Below the pieces are notes generated by a model. That model made no database searches. It saw only the letters and a list, made by a program, of their open reading frames with translations, and was not told the origin of the DNA. This document shows positions 40,404 through 49,349 of a stretch of 64,000 bases of DNA, piece after piece. A program made the translations under genes and the position numbers. The DNA lies in the NCBI RefSeq assembly GCF_042678045.1, contig NZ_JBHUDI010000004.1:186001-250000 (forward strand). Direction: 5' to 3'. The DNA comes from Natrinema amylolyticus_A. GTDB taxonomy: Archaea; Halobacteriota; Halobacteria; Halobacteriales; Natrialbaceae. The stretch's first letter is position 1. Each line of letters opens with the position of its first letter.

Positions 40404-40898
40404 CTACTCCGATTCCGAGTCGGGGTAGAAGTCCGGGTGGGGTTCGAGACCCGAGAGCCGTGGCGGTGACGTCTGTCGGACGATGTGGACATCGTAGGTA
40501 TCGTCGGCAGCGACGTGGACGCCGACGCTCGTCAGCGGCGTCACGACGCGGCCGACGTTGTCGCTGCCGAGGAAGACGACCGTCGGATCGTACTGCTGTG
40601 CCAGCTGTTCGATCCGGCCCGCCAGTCGTTGCTCGGGTGGGAACTCGCGGATCCGTTCGTACTCGAACGTGGCGTCGGGTGCGATCGATCCGACCTGCTC
40701 GCGAAGGGTCTCGACGACCGTGTCGATGTCGAACTCCTCGTCGGGACCGATCCAGCCCTTCTCGCGTGCGTAGCCTTTCCGCTCCGGGACGACGCTGACG
40801 GCTGCGACCGGTTCCTCGAGCGCACGACCGTACTCGACGGCCCGTGCAAGCGCTGCTTCAGCCAGGTCCGATCCGTCGAACGGGACGACGAACGTCAT
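40404..40898 (-). CDS. Universal stress protein-like, divergent
   Basis: The product of 164 residues starts MTFVVPFDGSDLAEAALARAV, a UspA opening, but the final loop is replaced by VFLGSDNVGRVVTPLTSVGVHVAADDTYDVHIVR. The glycine-rich ATP site is thus absent and the sequence may belong to the non-ATP-binding group. The C-terminal tail (SGLEPHPDFYPDSESE) extends past the domain. It converges on the two tandem USP genes. Confidence 0.85.
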   Translation of the reverse strand: MTFVVPFDGSDLAEAALARAVEYGRALEEPVAAVSVVPERKGYAREKGWIGPDEEFDIDTVVETLREQVGSIAPDATFEYERIREFPPEQRLAGRIEQLAQQYDPTVVFLGSDNVGRVVTPLTSVGVHVAADDTYDVHIVRQTSPPRLSGLEPHPDFYPDSESE

Positions 40899-41010
40899 AG
40901 GGACAGCATCGACGGGGGTGACAGTAACGTTATGGGATCCCAACATCCGAAGTTGGACGCACCCGTCCCGAGCGTGGAGTCCTCGAGAGCAGCCGTAACT
41001 GCCCCGTGAG

Positions 41011-41020
41011 GCTTTGTCTA
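41011..41020 (+). promoter_or_regulatory. TATA-like box of the SOUL gene
   Basis: gctttgtcta is centred 26 bases before ATG 41041, which supports that start over an earlier in-frame codon. Confidence 0.4.
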
Positions 41021-41040
41021 TCGGAGTGATACCGGATCGT

Positions 41041-41679
41041 ATGGGATCGATACGGCGGCTCTTGCTTGCGATCGGCGGCCTGCTCGCAGCGTGGATCGGC
41101 TGGGGTGTCTACGTCAGTCGGACGACCGAACGCGTGCCCGCGGAGACGCTGACACGATTCGATGGCGTCGAAATTCGGCGGTATCCGCGATCGGTGCTAG
41201 TCGAAACGACGGCCCCGGACAACCGAACGGCGTTCCGACGACTCTTTCGCTACATTTCGGGTGCGAACACGGGAAGTGAGAACATTTCGATGACTGTTCC
41301 GGTGACGACACACCGCGAATCGATCGCGATGACCGCGCCCGTCCGAACCGACGCCGCCGACGATGGCGTCACGATGGCGTTCTACCTCCCGGCGACGTAC
41401 ACACCCGAGACCGCTCCGATACCGACCGACTCCGACGTTCGACTCGTGGTCGAACCCGAACGCACGGTCGCCGTGCGGCGCTTCTCGTGGTACGCGACGG
41501 CCGACCGCGTCGATCGCCAGCGGAAGCGCCTGCTCGAGGCCCTCTCACAACGGGGGATCGAGACGCGTGGGCGGCCAGTGGTACTCCAGTACAACGATCC
41601 GTGGACGCCGCCGTTCATGCGGACCAACGAAGTGGCAGTCCGGATCGAAGCGTCCGGTAACTGGTCCCGTCCCGACTGA
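41041..41679 (+). CDS. SOUL family heme-binding protein
   Basis: The 212-residue protein has an N-terminal membrane anchor (LLLAIGGLLAAWIGWGVYV, about 6-24). A SOUL/HBP domain follows: GVEIRRYPRSVLVETTA, FRRLFRYISGANTGSENISM, TVPVT and IAMTAPVRTD, MAFYLPATYTPETAPIP, VRRFSWYAT, and QYNDPWTPPFMRTNEVAV near the end. SOUL proteins bind heme or tetrapyrroles. The anchor places it at the outer or inner face of the membrane. Confidence 0.9.
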   Translation: MGSIRRLLLAIGGLLAAWIGWGVYVSRTTERVPAETLTRFDGVEIRRYPRSVLVETTAPDNRTAFRRLFRYISGANTGSENISMTVPVTTHRESIAMTAPVRTDAADDGVTMAFYLPATYTPETAPIPTDSDVRLVVEPERTVAVRRFSWYATADRVDRQRKRLLEALSQRGIETRGRPVVLQYNDPWTPPFMRTNEVAVRIEASGNWSRPD

Positions 41680-41725
41680 GGCCGGGCTGTGCAGCGACGG
41701 AGCCGATCGGACGACCGCGTTCGGT

Positions 41726-42214
41726 TCAGTCGTCCGACTCTTCTGCGCCGGGTTCCTCCGCTTCCGGCTGTGGCCCGCCACCGGTCTGGGCTTCCTCGGC
41801 CTCGCCCCAGCCGCCGGCGTCGACCACCTCGAACAACTTGCCCCAGTTCTCGTCGTCCTGTGCTTCGGGAAGCTGATTCCGGAGTTGCTCGAAATCGGAC
41901 GGCGCCACCTGCGTCTCGACAAGATCGACGATCACACGGGCGTGGTAGGCTGCAGTCGACGGATCGGTCTCCTCGATCTCGCTGACTCGTGAGACGAACT
42001 CGCTCCAATCGAATCGCTGACCGTGATCGCTGACGGCACCGGTCAGGTACCAGCGGATCTCCATCGGGAGCGACCCCGCGAGATCCTCGGCTGCGCCGGC
42101 TGGGATCCGCTGGCCCAGCGTCATGAGCGTCGCGCGAATCGCCCGCACGGTTTCGCCGGTGCCCGGTAGTTCGAGTCGATGCTGGATCTGGCCGGTAAAC
42201 TCGTCGAAGTTCAT
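41726..42214 (-). CDS. DUF2267 domain protein
   Basis: The 162-residue protein matches DUF2267, which starts MNFDEFTGQIQHRLELPGTG, followed by AIRATLMTLGQRIPAGAAEDLAGSLP. A second half-repeat, EFVSRVSEIEETDPSTAAYHARVIVDLV, comes next. The C-terminus is an acidic, low-complexity tail. Function is unknown; homologues are soluble helical proteins in stress-related gene clusters. Here the gene sits among USP genes, consistent with that theme. Confidence 0.87.
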   Translation of the reverse strand: MNFDEFTGQIQHRLELPGTGETVRAIRATLMTLGQRIPAGAAEDLAGSLPMEIRWYLTGAVSDHGQRFDWSEFVSRVSEIEETDPSTAAYHARVIVDLVETQVAPSDFEQLRNQLPEAQDDENWGKLFEVVDAGGWGEAEEAQTGGGPQPEAEEPGAEESDD

Positions 42215-42354
42215 CCTCGTTCGCGTCCGACCACGATCACAGGTATAAACCCCTGTTCACACCCAGTGACCTGACTCGGCGACAGTGGCCCGCCGATCCG
42301 CTCGCGACGAAATCCCCGGTCTCTTTCGCCATCGCCTGAGTACGGTCTCCCACG

Positions 42355-43059
42355 ATGGACAGTGAGTCGACAGACGACGGCGAGCCGACCGACTCCAAGT
42401 ACCCCGAGATCGGACGTGGCCTGCTAGAAGCGGAGATGGGACCGAGCTCGAGTCTGGCCCACCTCTATCGGGGCGAGATCCACCGGATGAAGTTCTGGCG
42501 CGAGCGACTCGATCAGACGACCTACTGGGCGATCGTCATCATGAGCGCCATCCTGACGTGGACCTTCTCGAGCCGGAACAACCCCCACTACGTCCTCCTG
42601 CTCGGGGTCGCGGCGCTGACCGCGTTCCTGATCATCGAGGCGCGTCGCTTCCGTGGCTACGACATCTGGCGCGGGCGCGTCCGGACGCTCCAGAAGAACG
42701 TCTTCGCGTACGGACTCGACCCCTCGGCCGGCCTCGAGGATCCGGAGTGGCGCGAGAAGTTGAGTCGGGACTACCGACAGCCGGTCATCAAGATCTCTCT
42801 CGAGGAAGCGATCGCGCACCGACTGCGCCGGATCTATCTGGTGTTGTTCACGATCACGCTGAGCGCGTGGGTCGTCCGCATCGCGGCGTTCGCCAACCGG
42901 CCATGGCCCGAAAGCGCCGCCGTCGGTGACATTCCGGGTCTGGCGGTTACTGCAGCGGTCGCCACGTTCTATCTCCTCGCGGTGTTCGTTGCGCTGCGGA
43001 ACCGAACGTGGCAAAGCGAGGACGAACTCCGCACGGAGATGGTCGGCCAGGATCGCTGA
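42355..43059 (+). CDS. DUF2270 membrane protein
   Basis: The 234-residue protein fits DUF2270: HLYRGEIHRMKFWRERLDQTTYWAIV leads into helix 1, with helix 2 at YVLLLGVAALTAFLIIEARRFRGYDIWRGRVR. The later pair of helices is VLFTITLSAWVVRIAAF and AVTAAVATFYLLAVFVAL. Four membrane segments are predicted and the function is unknown. A universal stress protein gene follows on the same strand after 65 bases. Confidence 0.88.
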   Translation: MDSESTDDGEPTDSKYPEIGRGLLEAEMGPSSSLAHLYRGEIHRMKFWRERLDQTTYWAIVIMSAILTWTFSSRNNPHYVLLLGVAALTAFLIIEARRFRGYDIWRGRVRTLQKNVFAYGLDPSAGLEDPEWREKLSRDYRQPVIKISLEEAIAHRLRRIYLVLFTITLSAWVVRIAAFANRPWPESAAVGDIPGLAVTAAVATFYLLAVFVALRNRTWQSEDELRTEMVGQDR

Positions 43060-43124
43060 GTGCTGCGGTAAGTGACTGTCGACTGACAGTATACTGAAGG
43101 AGCCATCCGTTGAAGGACGAACCA

Positions 43125-44000
43125 ATGTACGACCGTATCCTGATCCCCGTCGACGGCAGCGACGAGGCCACGCAGGCCGCACGCCGCGGTCTCGATCTCG
43201 CCCGGCAGTTCGACGCGGCCGTCGAGGTCCTCTACGTCATCGACCGGCGCTCGAGCACCCGGACGGCCGACGAGCAGGCAGACCTCCGAGAACGCGGCGA
43301 GGAAATCGTCGCTGAAATCGAGGCCCTCGCTTCGGACCTCGATCGGCCCGTGACGACGACGGTAACCGACGGCTCGCCCGCGGCACGGATCGCCAGACTC
43401 GCAGCCGAGTATGACGTGGGACTGATCGTCATCGGGCGACAGGGGATCACGGGACTGAGCAAACGGCTCCTCGGCGGCGTCACGGAAGGAGTCCTCAACC
43501 GGAGCGACGTGCCCGTCCTCGTCGTTCCGAAAGGCGACCAGTCGACCGGCGACTCGTCCGACTACGATCGACTGCTCGTGCCGACCGACGGGAGCGAAAA
43601 CGCCACCCGTGCTGCCCCCCACGCTAGCGCCGTCGCAGGGCAGTACGGTTCGACCGTTCACGTCCTGAGCGTCATCGACATTCAGTCTGCCGGCGGCGCG
43701 TTCAGCGCGGGTGGCCTCGAGCAATCGTTCGTCGACCATCTCGAGGACGAAGCCAGCGAGACGGTCGACGACCTCGCGGCCGAGATCGACGCGGCTGCCG
43801 ACGTCGAGACTGCCGTCGAAAAAACGTCACTCGACGGTGTTGCAGCCGAAATCCGTGAGTACATCGGGACACACGAGATCGACCTCGTCGTCATGGGATC
43901 GCACGGCCGGTCGAACCTCCGGCGACAACTGCTCGGGAGCGTCTCCGGGGATGTGCTCCGGTCGGTCGACGTGCCGGTACTGATCGTGACGCGGTCCTGA
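43125..44000 (+). CDS. Universal stress protein, two full USP domains
   Basis: The 291-residue tandem UspA starts MYDRILIPVDGSDEATQAARR; domain 1 ends IGRQGITGLSKRLLGGVTEGVL and domain 2 ends MGSHGRSNLRRQLLGSVSGDVL. Domain 1 keeps the full ATP loop. ATG 43125 is preferred over the TTG-like start at 43110. A possible ribosome site gaaggacgaacc is seen just before it. Confidence 0.94.
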   Translation: MYDRILIPVDGSDEATQAARRGLDLARQFDAAVEVLYVIDRRSSTRTADEQADLRERGEEIVAEIEALASDLDRPVTTTVTDGSPAARIARLAAEYDVGLIVIGRQGITGLSKRLLGGVTEGVLNRSDVPVLVVPKGDQSTGDSSDYDRLLVPTDGSENATRAAPHASAVAGQYGSTVHVLSVIDIQSAGGAFSAGGLEQSFVDHLEDEASETVDDLAAEIDAAADVETAVEKTSLDGVAAEIREYIGTHEIDLVVMGSHGRSNLRRQLLGSVSGDVLRSVDVPVLIVTRS

Positions 44001-44007
44001 GGGCCGA

Positions 44008-44460
44008 TTACGACTCGTCCGGTGGGTTCTCGTCTCGAACGACTGTCACCGTGCCGGGTGCGCGCCGGACGACCCGTTCGGCGACGCTGCCCAGCAGGAA
44101 CCGCGAGAGGCCACGCCGCCCGTGGCTTCCGAGAACGATCTGATCGACGTCGTGGTCCTCCGCGTAGGAGACGATCGTATCGGAGACGATCCCGACCTCC
44201 GTCGCCGTCGTGATCTCGGTGTCGTACTCGCTGGCGATCTCCTCGGCTTTCTCGAGGACTGCCTCGGCAGCGTCCTTCGACCGTTCGAAGGCGTCGTCCG
44301 CGTAGAAGACACCGTCGACGCCGGCTGAGCCGGCCCAGTCGCGCGGATCGTTGACGTGGAGGACGTGGATCTCCGCGTCGTCGGCGTTCGAGAGCGCGTG
44401 ATGTAATGCGGCGGTCGCCTGTGGCGATTCGTCGAACGCGACCAGGACTGTCGTTGTCAT
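44008..44460 (-). CDS. Universal stress protein
   Basis: The 150-residue UspA (MTTTVLVAFDESPQATAALHH) has a full ATP loop, VLGSHGRRGLSRFLLGSVAERVV, and a final strand GTVTVVRDENP. The start at 44460 is chosen, because the open frame upstream is not protein-like. It converges with the two-domain USP, seven bases separating the stop codons. Confidence 0.93.
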   Translation of the reverse strand: MTTTVLVAFDESPQATAALHHALSNADDAEIHVLHVNDPRDWAGSAGVDGVFYADDAFERSKDAAEAVLEKAEEIASEYDTEITTATEVGIVSDTIVSYAEDHDVDQIVLGSHGRRGLSRFLLGSVAERVVRRAPGTVTVVRDENPPDES

Positions 44461-44575
44461 ACGTGGTCCGTGGGCCGCCAGCGGCAAATCGCTTGAGGAT
44501 TTCGACCCGTGGACTGGGAGAAGGACGGCACCGCGCTCGGTGTGTCCGGCCTGCCCTCGCCTCGCCAGTTTCGTC

Positions 44576-45706
44576 TCAGTCGTCTTCGGCTGACGCGTCC
44601 GCAACAGCAGACTGCTCCGACTCGGTCGCCTCGCCGTCGACGGCGCGGTCTGTGCTGTCGACGCTGACACCCTCCCAGTCGTGATCCGTGTGATAGCCCT
44701 CGCGTGCTTTTGCGCTCGGAGCGACGCGGATGAACTCGGCGTTCTCGCGGGCCGCCCGAATCGTCGACCCACCACAGTAGGAGAGCCCCGACTGAATGCC
44801 GGCACGGAACTCCGTGACGACGTCCTCGAGTGGCCCCTTGTACGGCGTCAGCGCCTCGACGCCCTCGTCGGCACGCACGTCGGCGTCTTTGTCGTCGCGC
44901 TTTTCGGCGGCGATCGTCGTCGCCATCCCCCGCGAGCGTTTGTATCGTGTGCCGTCGACTTCGACGACCGCGCCGGGCGATTCCTCTGTGCCGGCGAGGA
45001 GACTGCCGATCATCACAGTGTCGGCTCCCGCCATCAGCGCCTTCACCGCGTCACCGGACGTTCGAATGCCGCCGTCGGCACAGATCGTCACGTCCAGCTC
45101 GTCGGCCGCGTCCGTACAGTCGTCGACCGCAGTGAGCTGTGGGACACCCGCGCCGGCGACCTTCCGGGTGGTACAGTGCGAGCCCGGCCCGATGCCGACT
45201 TTCACACAGTCAGCACCGGCGGCCGCGAGGTCTTCGACACCGTTTGCCGTCGCAACGTTGCCGGCGACGAGATCCGTCTCGGGGAACGCCGCCCGGAGGC
45301 GCTCGACGGCCTCGAGCGCGCCCTCGAGGTGGCCGTGAGCCACGTCGACTACGAGCGCGTCGACGCCGGCCGCGACCAGCGCGTCGGCTCGAGCGACGTA
45401 ATCCTCGTTGATCCCGATAGCGGCGGCGACGCGTTCGCCGGCGTCGACCACCTGCTCGACCTGTCTGGCCTGTTCCTCCGGCGTGAGAAAACGGTGGAGC
45501 ACCCCGAGTCCACCGGCACGCGAGAGTGCGATCGCCAGCTCGGCCTCCGTGACGGTGTCCATGGCGGCGGCGACCAGCGGCGTCTCGAGTTCGATACCTG
45601 GCGTAAACGACGTCGAGAGATCCACGTTGCGTCGACTCTCGACTGGCGAGCGCTTCGGGACGAGAAGCACGTCACCGTAACTCAACCCGGTGCGAAGATC
45701 GTTCAT
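44576..45706 (-). CDS. IMP dehydrogenase/GMP reductase family enzyme, no CBS domains
   Basis: The 376-residue TIM-barrel protein opens LSYGDVLLVPKRSPVESRRNVDL and contains IKxG-like AAGADCVKVGIGPGSHCTTRK, the catalytic-Cys loop (usually GPGSICTTR). DGGIRTSGDAVKALMAGADTVMIGSLLAGTEE is the phosphate site, and YKRSRGMAT and GIQSGLSYCGGSTI complete the match. It either oxidises IMP or reduces GMP. The missing CBS pair and the His in place of Ile before the Cys leave the direction open. The C-terminal 25 residues are acidic and low-complexity. Confidence 0.88.
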   Translation of the reverse strand: MNDLRTGLSYGDVLLVPKRSPVESRRNVDLSTSFTPGIELETPLVAAAMDTVTEAELAIALSRAGGLGVLHRFLTPEEQARQVEQVVDAGERVAAAIGINEDYVARADALVAAGVDALVVDVAHGHLEGALEAVERLRAAFPETDLVAGNVATANGVEDLAAAGADCVKVGIGPGSHCTTRKVAGAGVPQLTAVDDCTDAADELDVTICADGGIRTSGDAVKALMAGADTVMIGSLLAGTEESPGAVVEVDGTRYKRSRGMATTIAAEKRDDKDADVRADEGVEALTPYKGPLEDVVTEFRAGIQSGLSYCGGSTIRAARENAEFIRVAPSAKAREGYHTDHDWEGVSVDSTDRAVDGEATESEQSAVADASAEDD

Positions 45707-45801
45707 GACCCCCTCTCGTTTAGGGATCGCGTCGGATAAGGGTCTCGCCGATTTTCGAGCTATGCGGCCGTCTTGCCGCCGCTCACCGTCTGGAACTGCG
45801 A

Positions 45802-46275
45802 CTACGCTCGCGGATCCCGATCGGGGCCCGGATACGTGTCGCCTTCGACGACTTCGTAGAGACTCTCGGGATCGAACAACCCTGCGAACGCGTCCGGCGG
45901 TCGAATGCTGACGGAGACGCGAGGCTGGAGGGTGAGGCCGGCTTTCGCCGAGCGAAGCCGCTCGTCGTACGAGAGGAGCTGTGCCGCGTTACCCCGATAG
46001 GCTGAGGCCAGCGCGGGGTGGTCGCTTTCGGGCTGGTCGACCGCGACGCGCTCGGTCTCGAGGCGCTCCCGGTGGTCGGCCGCGAGGTCGGCGTCGGCAA
46101 GCCGCGTGACGAGCCGTTCGGTCTGGTCGAGCAGCGGATCGCTCGCGACCAGCTCGACCCAGGAGTGACGGCGAACGTGATCCAGCGCCTCGCGGGCGTC
46201 GCCGCCGACCAACAGATCCGCCGCGAGCACGTCGGCGTCCGCGACGACGCGAGCCGGATTCGGCGTCTCAGGCAT
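45802..46275 (-). CDS. PIN-like domain protein (DUF7384-like)
   Basis: The 157-residue protein opens ARVVADADVLAADLLVGGDA, an acidic strand-turn typical of PIN-like nuclease folds. Later come LVASDPLLDQTERLV, ESDHPALASAYRGNAAQLLSYDERL (further Asp residues at the expected positions) and a C-terminal segment with PDAFAGLFDPESLYEVV. It may be a ribonuclease or RNA-processing factor. Its start overlaps the stop of a 35-residue upstream gene by eight bases, an arrangement that resembles toxin-antitoxin pairs but could be a housekeeping pair. Confidence 0.75.
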   Translation of the reverse strand: MPETPNPARVVADADVLAADLLVGGDAREALDHVRRHSWVELVASDPLLDQTERLVTRLADADLAADHRERLETERVAVDQPESDHPALASAYRGNAAQLLSYDERLRSAKAGLTLQPRVSVSIRPPDAFAGLFDPESLYEVVEGDTYPGPDRDPRA

Positions 46276-46375
46276 CGTCGTCCTCCCGGATCGCCGTGAG
46301 TTCCGCTCGCACGGCCTCGAGGTCGCCGTCGTACTCCGTCCCGCGCTCGAACAGGTCGGCCCAACTCGGTGGCAT
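46268..46375 (-). CDS. 35-residue small protein paired with the PIN-like gene
   Basis: The frame from ATG 46375 encodes MPPSWADLFERGTEYDGDLE and AVRAELTAIREDDDA, a short acidic helical peptide. It ends at TGA 46268, which overlaps the PIN-like gene start by eight bases. The clean composition and tight overlap support a real gene. It may bind and steady the PIN-like protein; no function is known. Confidence 0.65.
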   Translation of the reverse strand: MPPSWADLFERGTEYDGDLEAVRAELTAIREDDDA

Positions 46376-46415
46376 CGGTGGCGATTGGGGCTGCGGGCTC
46401 AAAGATCGTCCGGCT

Positions 46416-47522
46416 TCACTCGCGTTGTCGCGAGAGCACCCAGAACACGACCGTTCCGAGGGCGAACGCAACGCCGACGTTGATGGCCAGCCCAACGACG
46501 CCGACCCCCGCGACGACTGCGAGCGAACGGGCGTCGGCAACGGGCTCGAACGCCGCACGACCGAGTTCGAGGGCGACGACGACGAGTAACGCGCCGAGGA
46601 CGGCAAGCGGGAACGCAGTCAGGAGCGCACCGCCGGCCACGACTGCAAGCGCGAGGTAACCGATTCCCAGCAGGACGTTCGCGCCGCCGGTTCGCGCGCC
46701 GAAAGCGTACTTGCCGGCGAGGCCGCCGCTGCCGTGACACATCGGCACGCCACCGACCGGAATCGCCGTGAGACAGGTGACGCCCATACTCGTCGCAAGC
46801 GTGTCGGGTGAGACGTCCCGATCGTAGAGGTCGCCACAGAGCAGGGCAGTCGCAATCGCGGCGTTGCCGAGCGTCATGCCGAGCTGGGCGACCGTCCCCT
46901 CGAGCGCGGCCGCGCTGACCGACGGCCCGCCGGCGGGAAAAACGGTGAGTGCCGGCACCGCCGGCGTCGGAACGCCGGCCGTCACGACGGCGGCGATCCC
47001 ACCGAGTCCGAGCACGACCAGCACGCTCGCCTGCCGATAGCCGACCAGCGCCAACAGGCCGACGACGGCGAGTCCGGCCACTGCGATGGGCACGTTCGCG
47101 AGCGAGAGATCGACGGCCGCCTCGAGCAAGAGCAGGGCCACGGCGAGTTGGACCCCACGGATGACCGGTTCGCCGACGACGCGCTGGAGCCGGCCGACGA
47201 GGCCGAGTCGGCCGACCGTGAGCAGTACGCCGCCGGCGACCAATCCGGCAGCGGCGAGTTCGGCGTAGGTTAGCGTCCCGACGATCGCCAGCCCGACCAG
47301 TGCCTTCATCGGCTCGACGGACAGCGGCAGTCCGTAGTAGATCCCCCAAATGATCTGGAAGACGCCGAAACCGACCAGCACGTGGGGCAAGGAGACGCTG
47401 GTCGTCGCGCCCAGTGCAACCAAAAGCGGCAACACCGTAACCGAATCACCTAGCGCACCTGCCAGTTCGCTCGCGGTAAACTCGAGGTCGGTATCGAGCG
47501 GTGATCCGACGGAGTACGACAT
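46416..47522 (-). CDS. MOT1-type sulfate/molybdate transporter
   Basis: The 368-residue protein has about 10-11 membrane helices and the MOT1 signature PVGGVPMCHGSGGLAGKYAF with GARTGG directly following, together with GIYYGLPLSVEPMKALVGLA near the N-terminus. The family takes up molybdate (or sulfate) across the membrane. No molybdenum cofactor gene is adjacent. The ATG at 47522 is followed upstream by tgatactgtcgg, an apparent end of a family 2 repeat at about 47530. Confidence 0.88.
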   Translation of the reverse strand: MSYSVGSPLDTDLEFTASELAGALGDSVTVLPLLVALGATTSVSLPHVLVGFGVFQIIWGIYYGLPLSVEPMKALVGLAIVGTLTYAELAAAGLVAGGVLLTVGRLGLVGRLQRVVGEPVIRGVQLAVALLLLEAAVDLSLANVPIAVAGLAVVGLLALVGYRQASVLVVLGLGGIAAVVTAGVPTPAVPALTVFPAGGPSVSAAALEGTVAQLGMTLGNAAIATALLCGDLYDRDVSPDTLATSMGVTCLTAIPVGGVPMCHGSGGLAGKYAFGARTGGANVLLGIGYLALAVVAGGALLTAFPLAVLGALLVVVALELGRAAFEPVADARSLAVVAGVGVVGLAINVGVAFALGTVVFWVLSRQRE

Positions 47523-47529
47523 CTATCCC

Positions 47530-47547
47530 GTGATACTGTCGGAGCGG
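47530..47547. repeat. Possible family 2 repeat arm upstream of the MOT1 gene
   Basis: GTGATACTGTCGGAGCGG resembles the TGATACTGNCGG arm found at the mutS and cupin ends. The other arm is not visible, so this is only a fragment. Confidence 0.35.
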
Positions 47548-47724
47548 CCTTGACTCTTGGCAGTAACCGCGATTGGTTTCTCTCACCCGCTCCACGTCGC
47601 CGGATTCGGTTACCGGCGTGCGTGCCAGCGCGGCCGCTTTCGGGACGAGCGATGCCGCCACAGCGGGCGCTATCAGACGGGCCTAAAAACGGAAAACTCG
47701 CACTCGAGCCGCGATCGAGGGGTC

Positions 47725-48033
47725 CTAGTCTTCGAGGACGATCTCGATCGAGACGTCGTTCGGCACCTGAATGCGCATGAGCTGTCGGAGTGCGCGTTCG
47801 TCGGCGTCCAGGTCGATCAGGCGCTTGTGGACGCGCATCTCCCAGTGCTCCCACGTCGCGGTGCCCTCGCCGTCGGGCGATTTCCGGGTCGGCACCTCGA
47901 GCGTTTTCGTCGGCAGCGGAATGGGTCCGCTCAGGTTGACGCCGGTGTTGTTCGCGATCTCGCGGACGTCGTCACAGATGTCGTCTAAGTCGTCGGGACT
48001 CGTGCCCGCGAGTCGAACGCGTGCCTGCTGCAT
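47725..48033 (-). CDS. rps10: 30S ribosomal protein S10
   Basis: The 102-residue protein is archaeal S10: MQQARVRLAGTSPDDLDDIC, GPIPLPTKTLEVPTRKSP and WEMRVHKRLIDLDADERAL are family hallmarks. It belongs to the head of the 30S subunit. The ATG begins directly at the end of the EF-1 alpha gene (TAA followed immediately by ATG), so it is translated by coupling from that gene's message. Confidence 0.97.
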   Translation of the reverse strand: MQQARVRLAGTSPDDLDDICDDVREIANNTGVNLSGPIPLPTKTLEVPTRKSPDGEGTATWEHWEMRVHKRLIDLDADERALRQLMRIQVPNDVSIEIVLED

Positions 48034-49296
48034 TTATTTCTCGTCGACGCTCAGGACCTTGCCAGCGGCGATGGTCTGACCCATGTCGCGGATGGCGAAG
48101 CTCCCGAGTTCGGGGATCTCGCTGGATGGCTCGATGCTGAGGGGCTTCTGCGGTCGGATGGTGACCACAGCAGCGTCACCCGCCTGGATGAAGTCGGGGT
48201 TCTCCTCGGCGACCTCGCCGCTCGAGGGGTCCATTTTCTTGTCGATGGATTCGATCGTACACGCGACCTGTGCGGTGTGGGCGTGGAAGACCGGGGTGTA
48301 GCCGGCGGTGATGACCGAGGGGTGCTGCATGACGACGATCTGGGCCTGGAACGTCTCGGCGACGCTCGGCGGGTCGTCGGCGGGGCCACAGACGTCACCG
48401 CGGCGGATGTCGTCCTTGCCGATGCCGCGGACGTTGAATCCGACGTTGTCACCGGGTTCAGCCTTGGGCACCTCTTCGTGGTGCATCTCGATCGTCTTCA
48501 CTTCGCCACCGACGTCCGATGGCTGGAAGGAGACGTTGTCGCCGGTGTTCAGGATACCGGTCTCGATACGTCCGACGGGGACGGTACCGATACCCGAGAT
48601 CGTGTAGACGTCCTGAATCGGGAGTCGAAGCGGCGCGTCCGTCGGCGGCTCCGGCTCCGGCAGGTCGTTGAGGGCCTCGAGGAGGATTTCGCCGTCGTAC
48701 CACGGCGTGTTGTCGGACTCCTCGGCGATGTTGTCGCCTTCGAACGCCGAGATCGGGATGAACGAGGCGTCGTCGGTGTTGAACTGGACCTGCTTGAGCA
48801 GCTGGTTGACTTCTTCGACGACCTCGTCGTACGTCGACTCTTCGTAGTCGACGATGTCCATCTTGTTGATGCCGATGATGAGTTCGTCGATACCGAGGGT
48901 ACGAGCCAGGAAGACGTGCTCCTGGGTCTGGGGCGCGACACCGTCGTCAGCGGCGACGACGAGGACGGCGTTGTCCGCCTGGGATGCGCCCGTGATCATG
49001 TTCTTCACGAAGTCGCGGTGGCCAGGACAGTCGACGATGGTGAAGTCGTAGGCGTCCGTCGAGAACTCCTGGTGGGCGATGTCGATGGTGACACCACGCT
49101 CTCGCTCTTCGGCGAGGTTGTCCATGACGTAGGCGAACTCGAAGCCACCCTTGCCCTTCTCTTCTGCTTCTTCGCGGTGCTGTTCGATGACGTGCTCTGG
49201 TACGCTCCCCGTCTCGTAGAGGAGTCGTCCCACGAGCGTACTCTTCCCGTGGTCAACGTGACCGATGATGGCCAGGTTCTGGTGTTGGTCGCTCAT
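48034..49296 (-). CDS. tef1a: Translation elongation factor 1 subunit alpha
   Basis: This 420-residue GTPase delivers aminoacyl-tRNA to the ribosome. G1 is IGHVDHGKSTLVGRLLYE, the switch II region DCPGHRDFVKNMITGASQAD, and G4 INKMD. The two beta-barrels follow, with PVGRIETGILNTGDNVSF and the C-terminal PQKPLSIEPSSEIPELG. rps10 follows with no gap. The TATA box cgatataag (49321-49329) lies 28 bases before the ATG. Confidence 0.97.
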   Translation of the reverse strand: MSDQHQNLAIIGHVDHGKSTLVGRLLYETGSVPEHVIEQHREEAEEKGKGGFEFAYVMDNLAEERERGVTIDIAHQEFSTDAYDFTIVDCPGHRDFVKNMITGASQADNAVLVVAADDGVAPQTQEHVFLARTLGIDELIIGINKMDIVDYEESTYDEVVEEVNQLLKQVQFNTDDASFIPISAFEGDNIAEESDNTPWYDGEILLEALNDLPEPEPPTDAPLRLPIQDVYTISGIGTVPVGRIETGILNTGDNVSFQPSDVGGEVKTIEMHHEEVPKAEPGDNVGFNVRGIGKDDIRRGDVCGPADDPPSVAETFQAQIVVMQHPSVITAGYTPVFHAHTAQVACTIESIDKKMDPSSGEVAEENPDFIQAGDAAVVTIRPQKPLSIEPSSEIPELGSFAIRDMGQTIAAGKVLSVDEK

Positions 49297-49320
49297 TGTT
49301 GTAGCTCACGCGCAGAGGCG

Positions 49321-49329
49321 CTTATATCG
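49321..49329 (-). promoter_or_regulatory. TATA box of the EF-1 alpha/rps10 operon
   Basis: Minus-strand cgatataag is centred 28 bases before ATG 49296. Confidence 0.6.
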
Positions 49330-49349
49330 GTCTCTTTGGCTCGTTGCGG

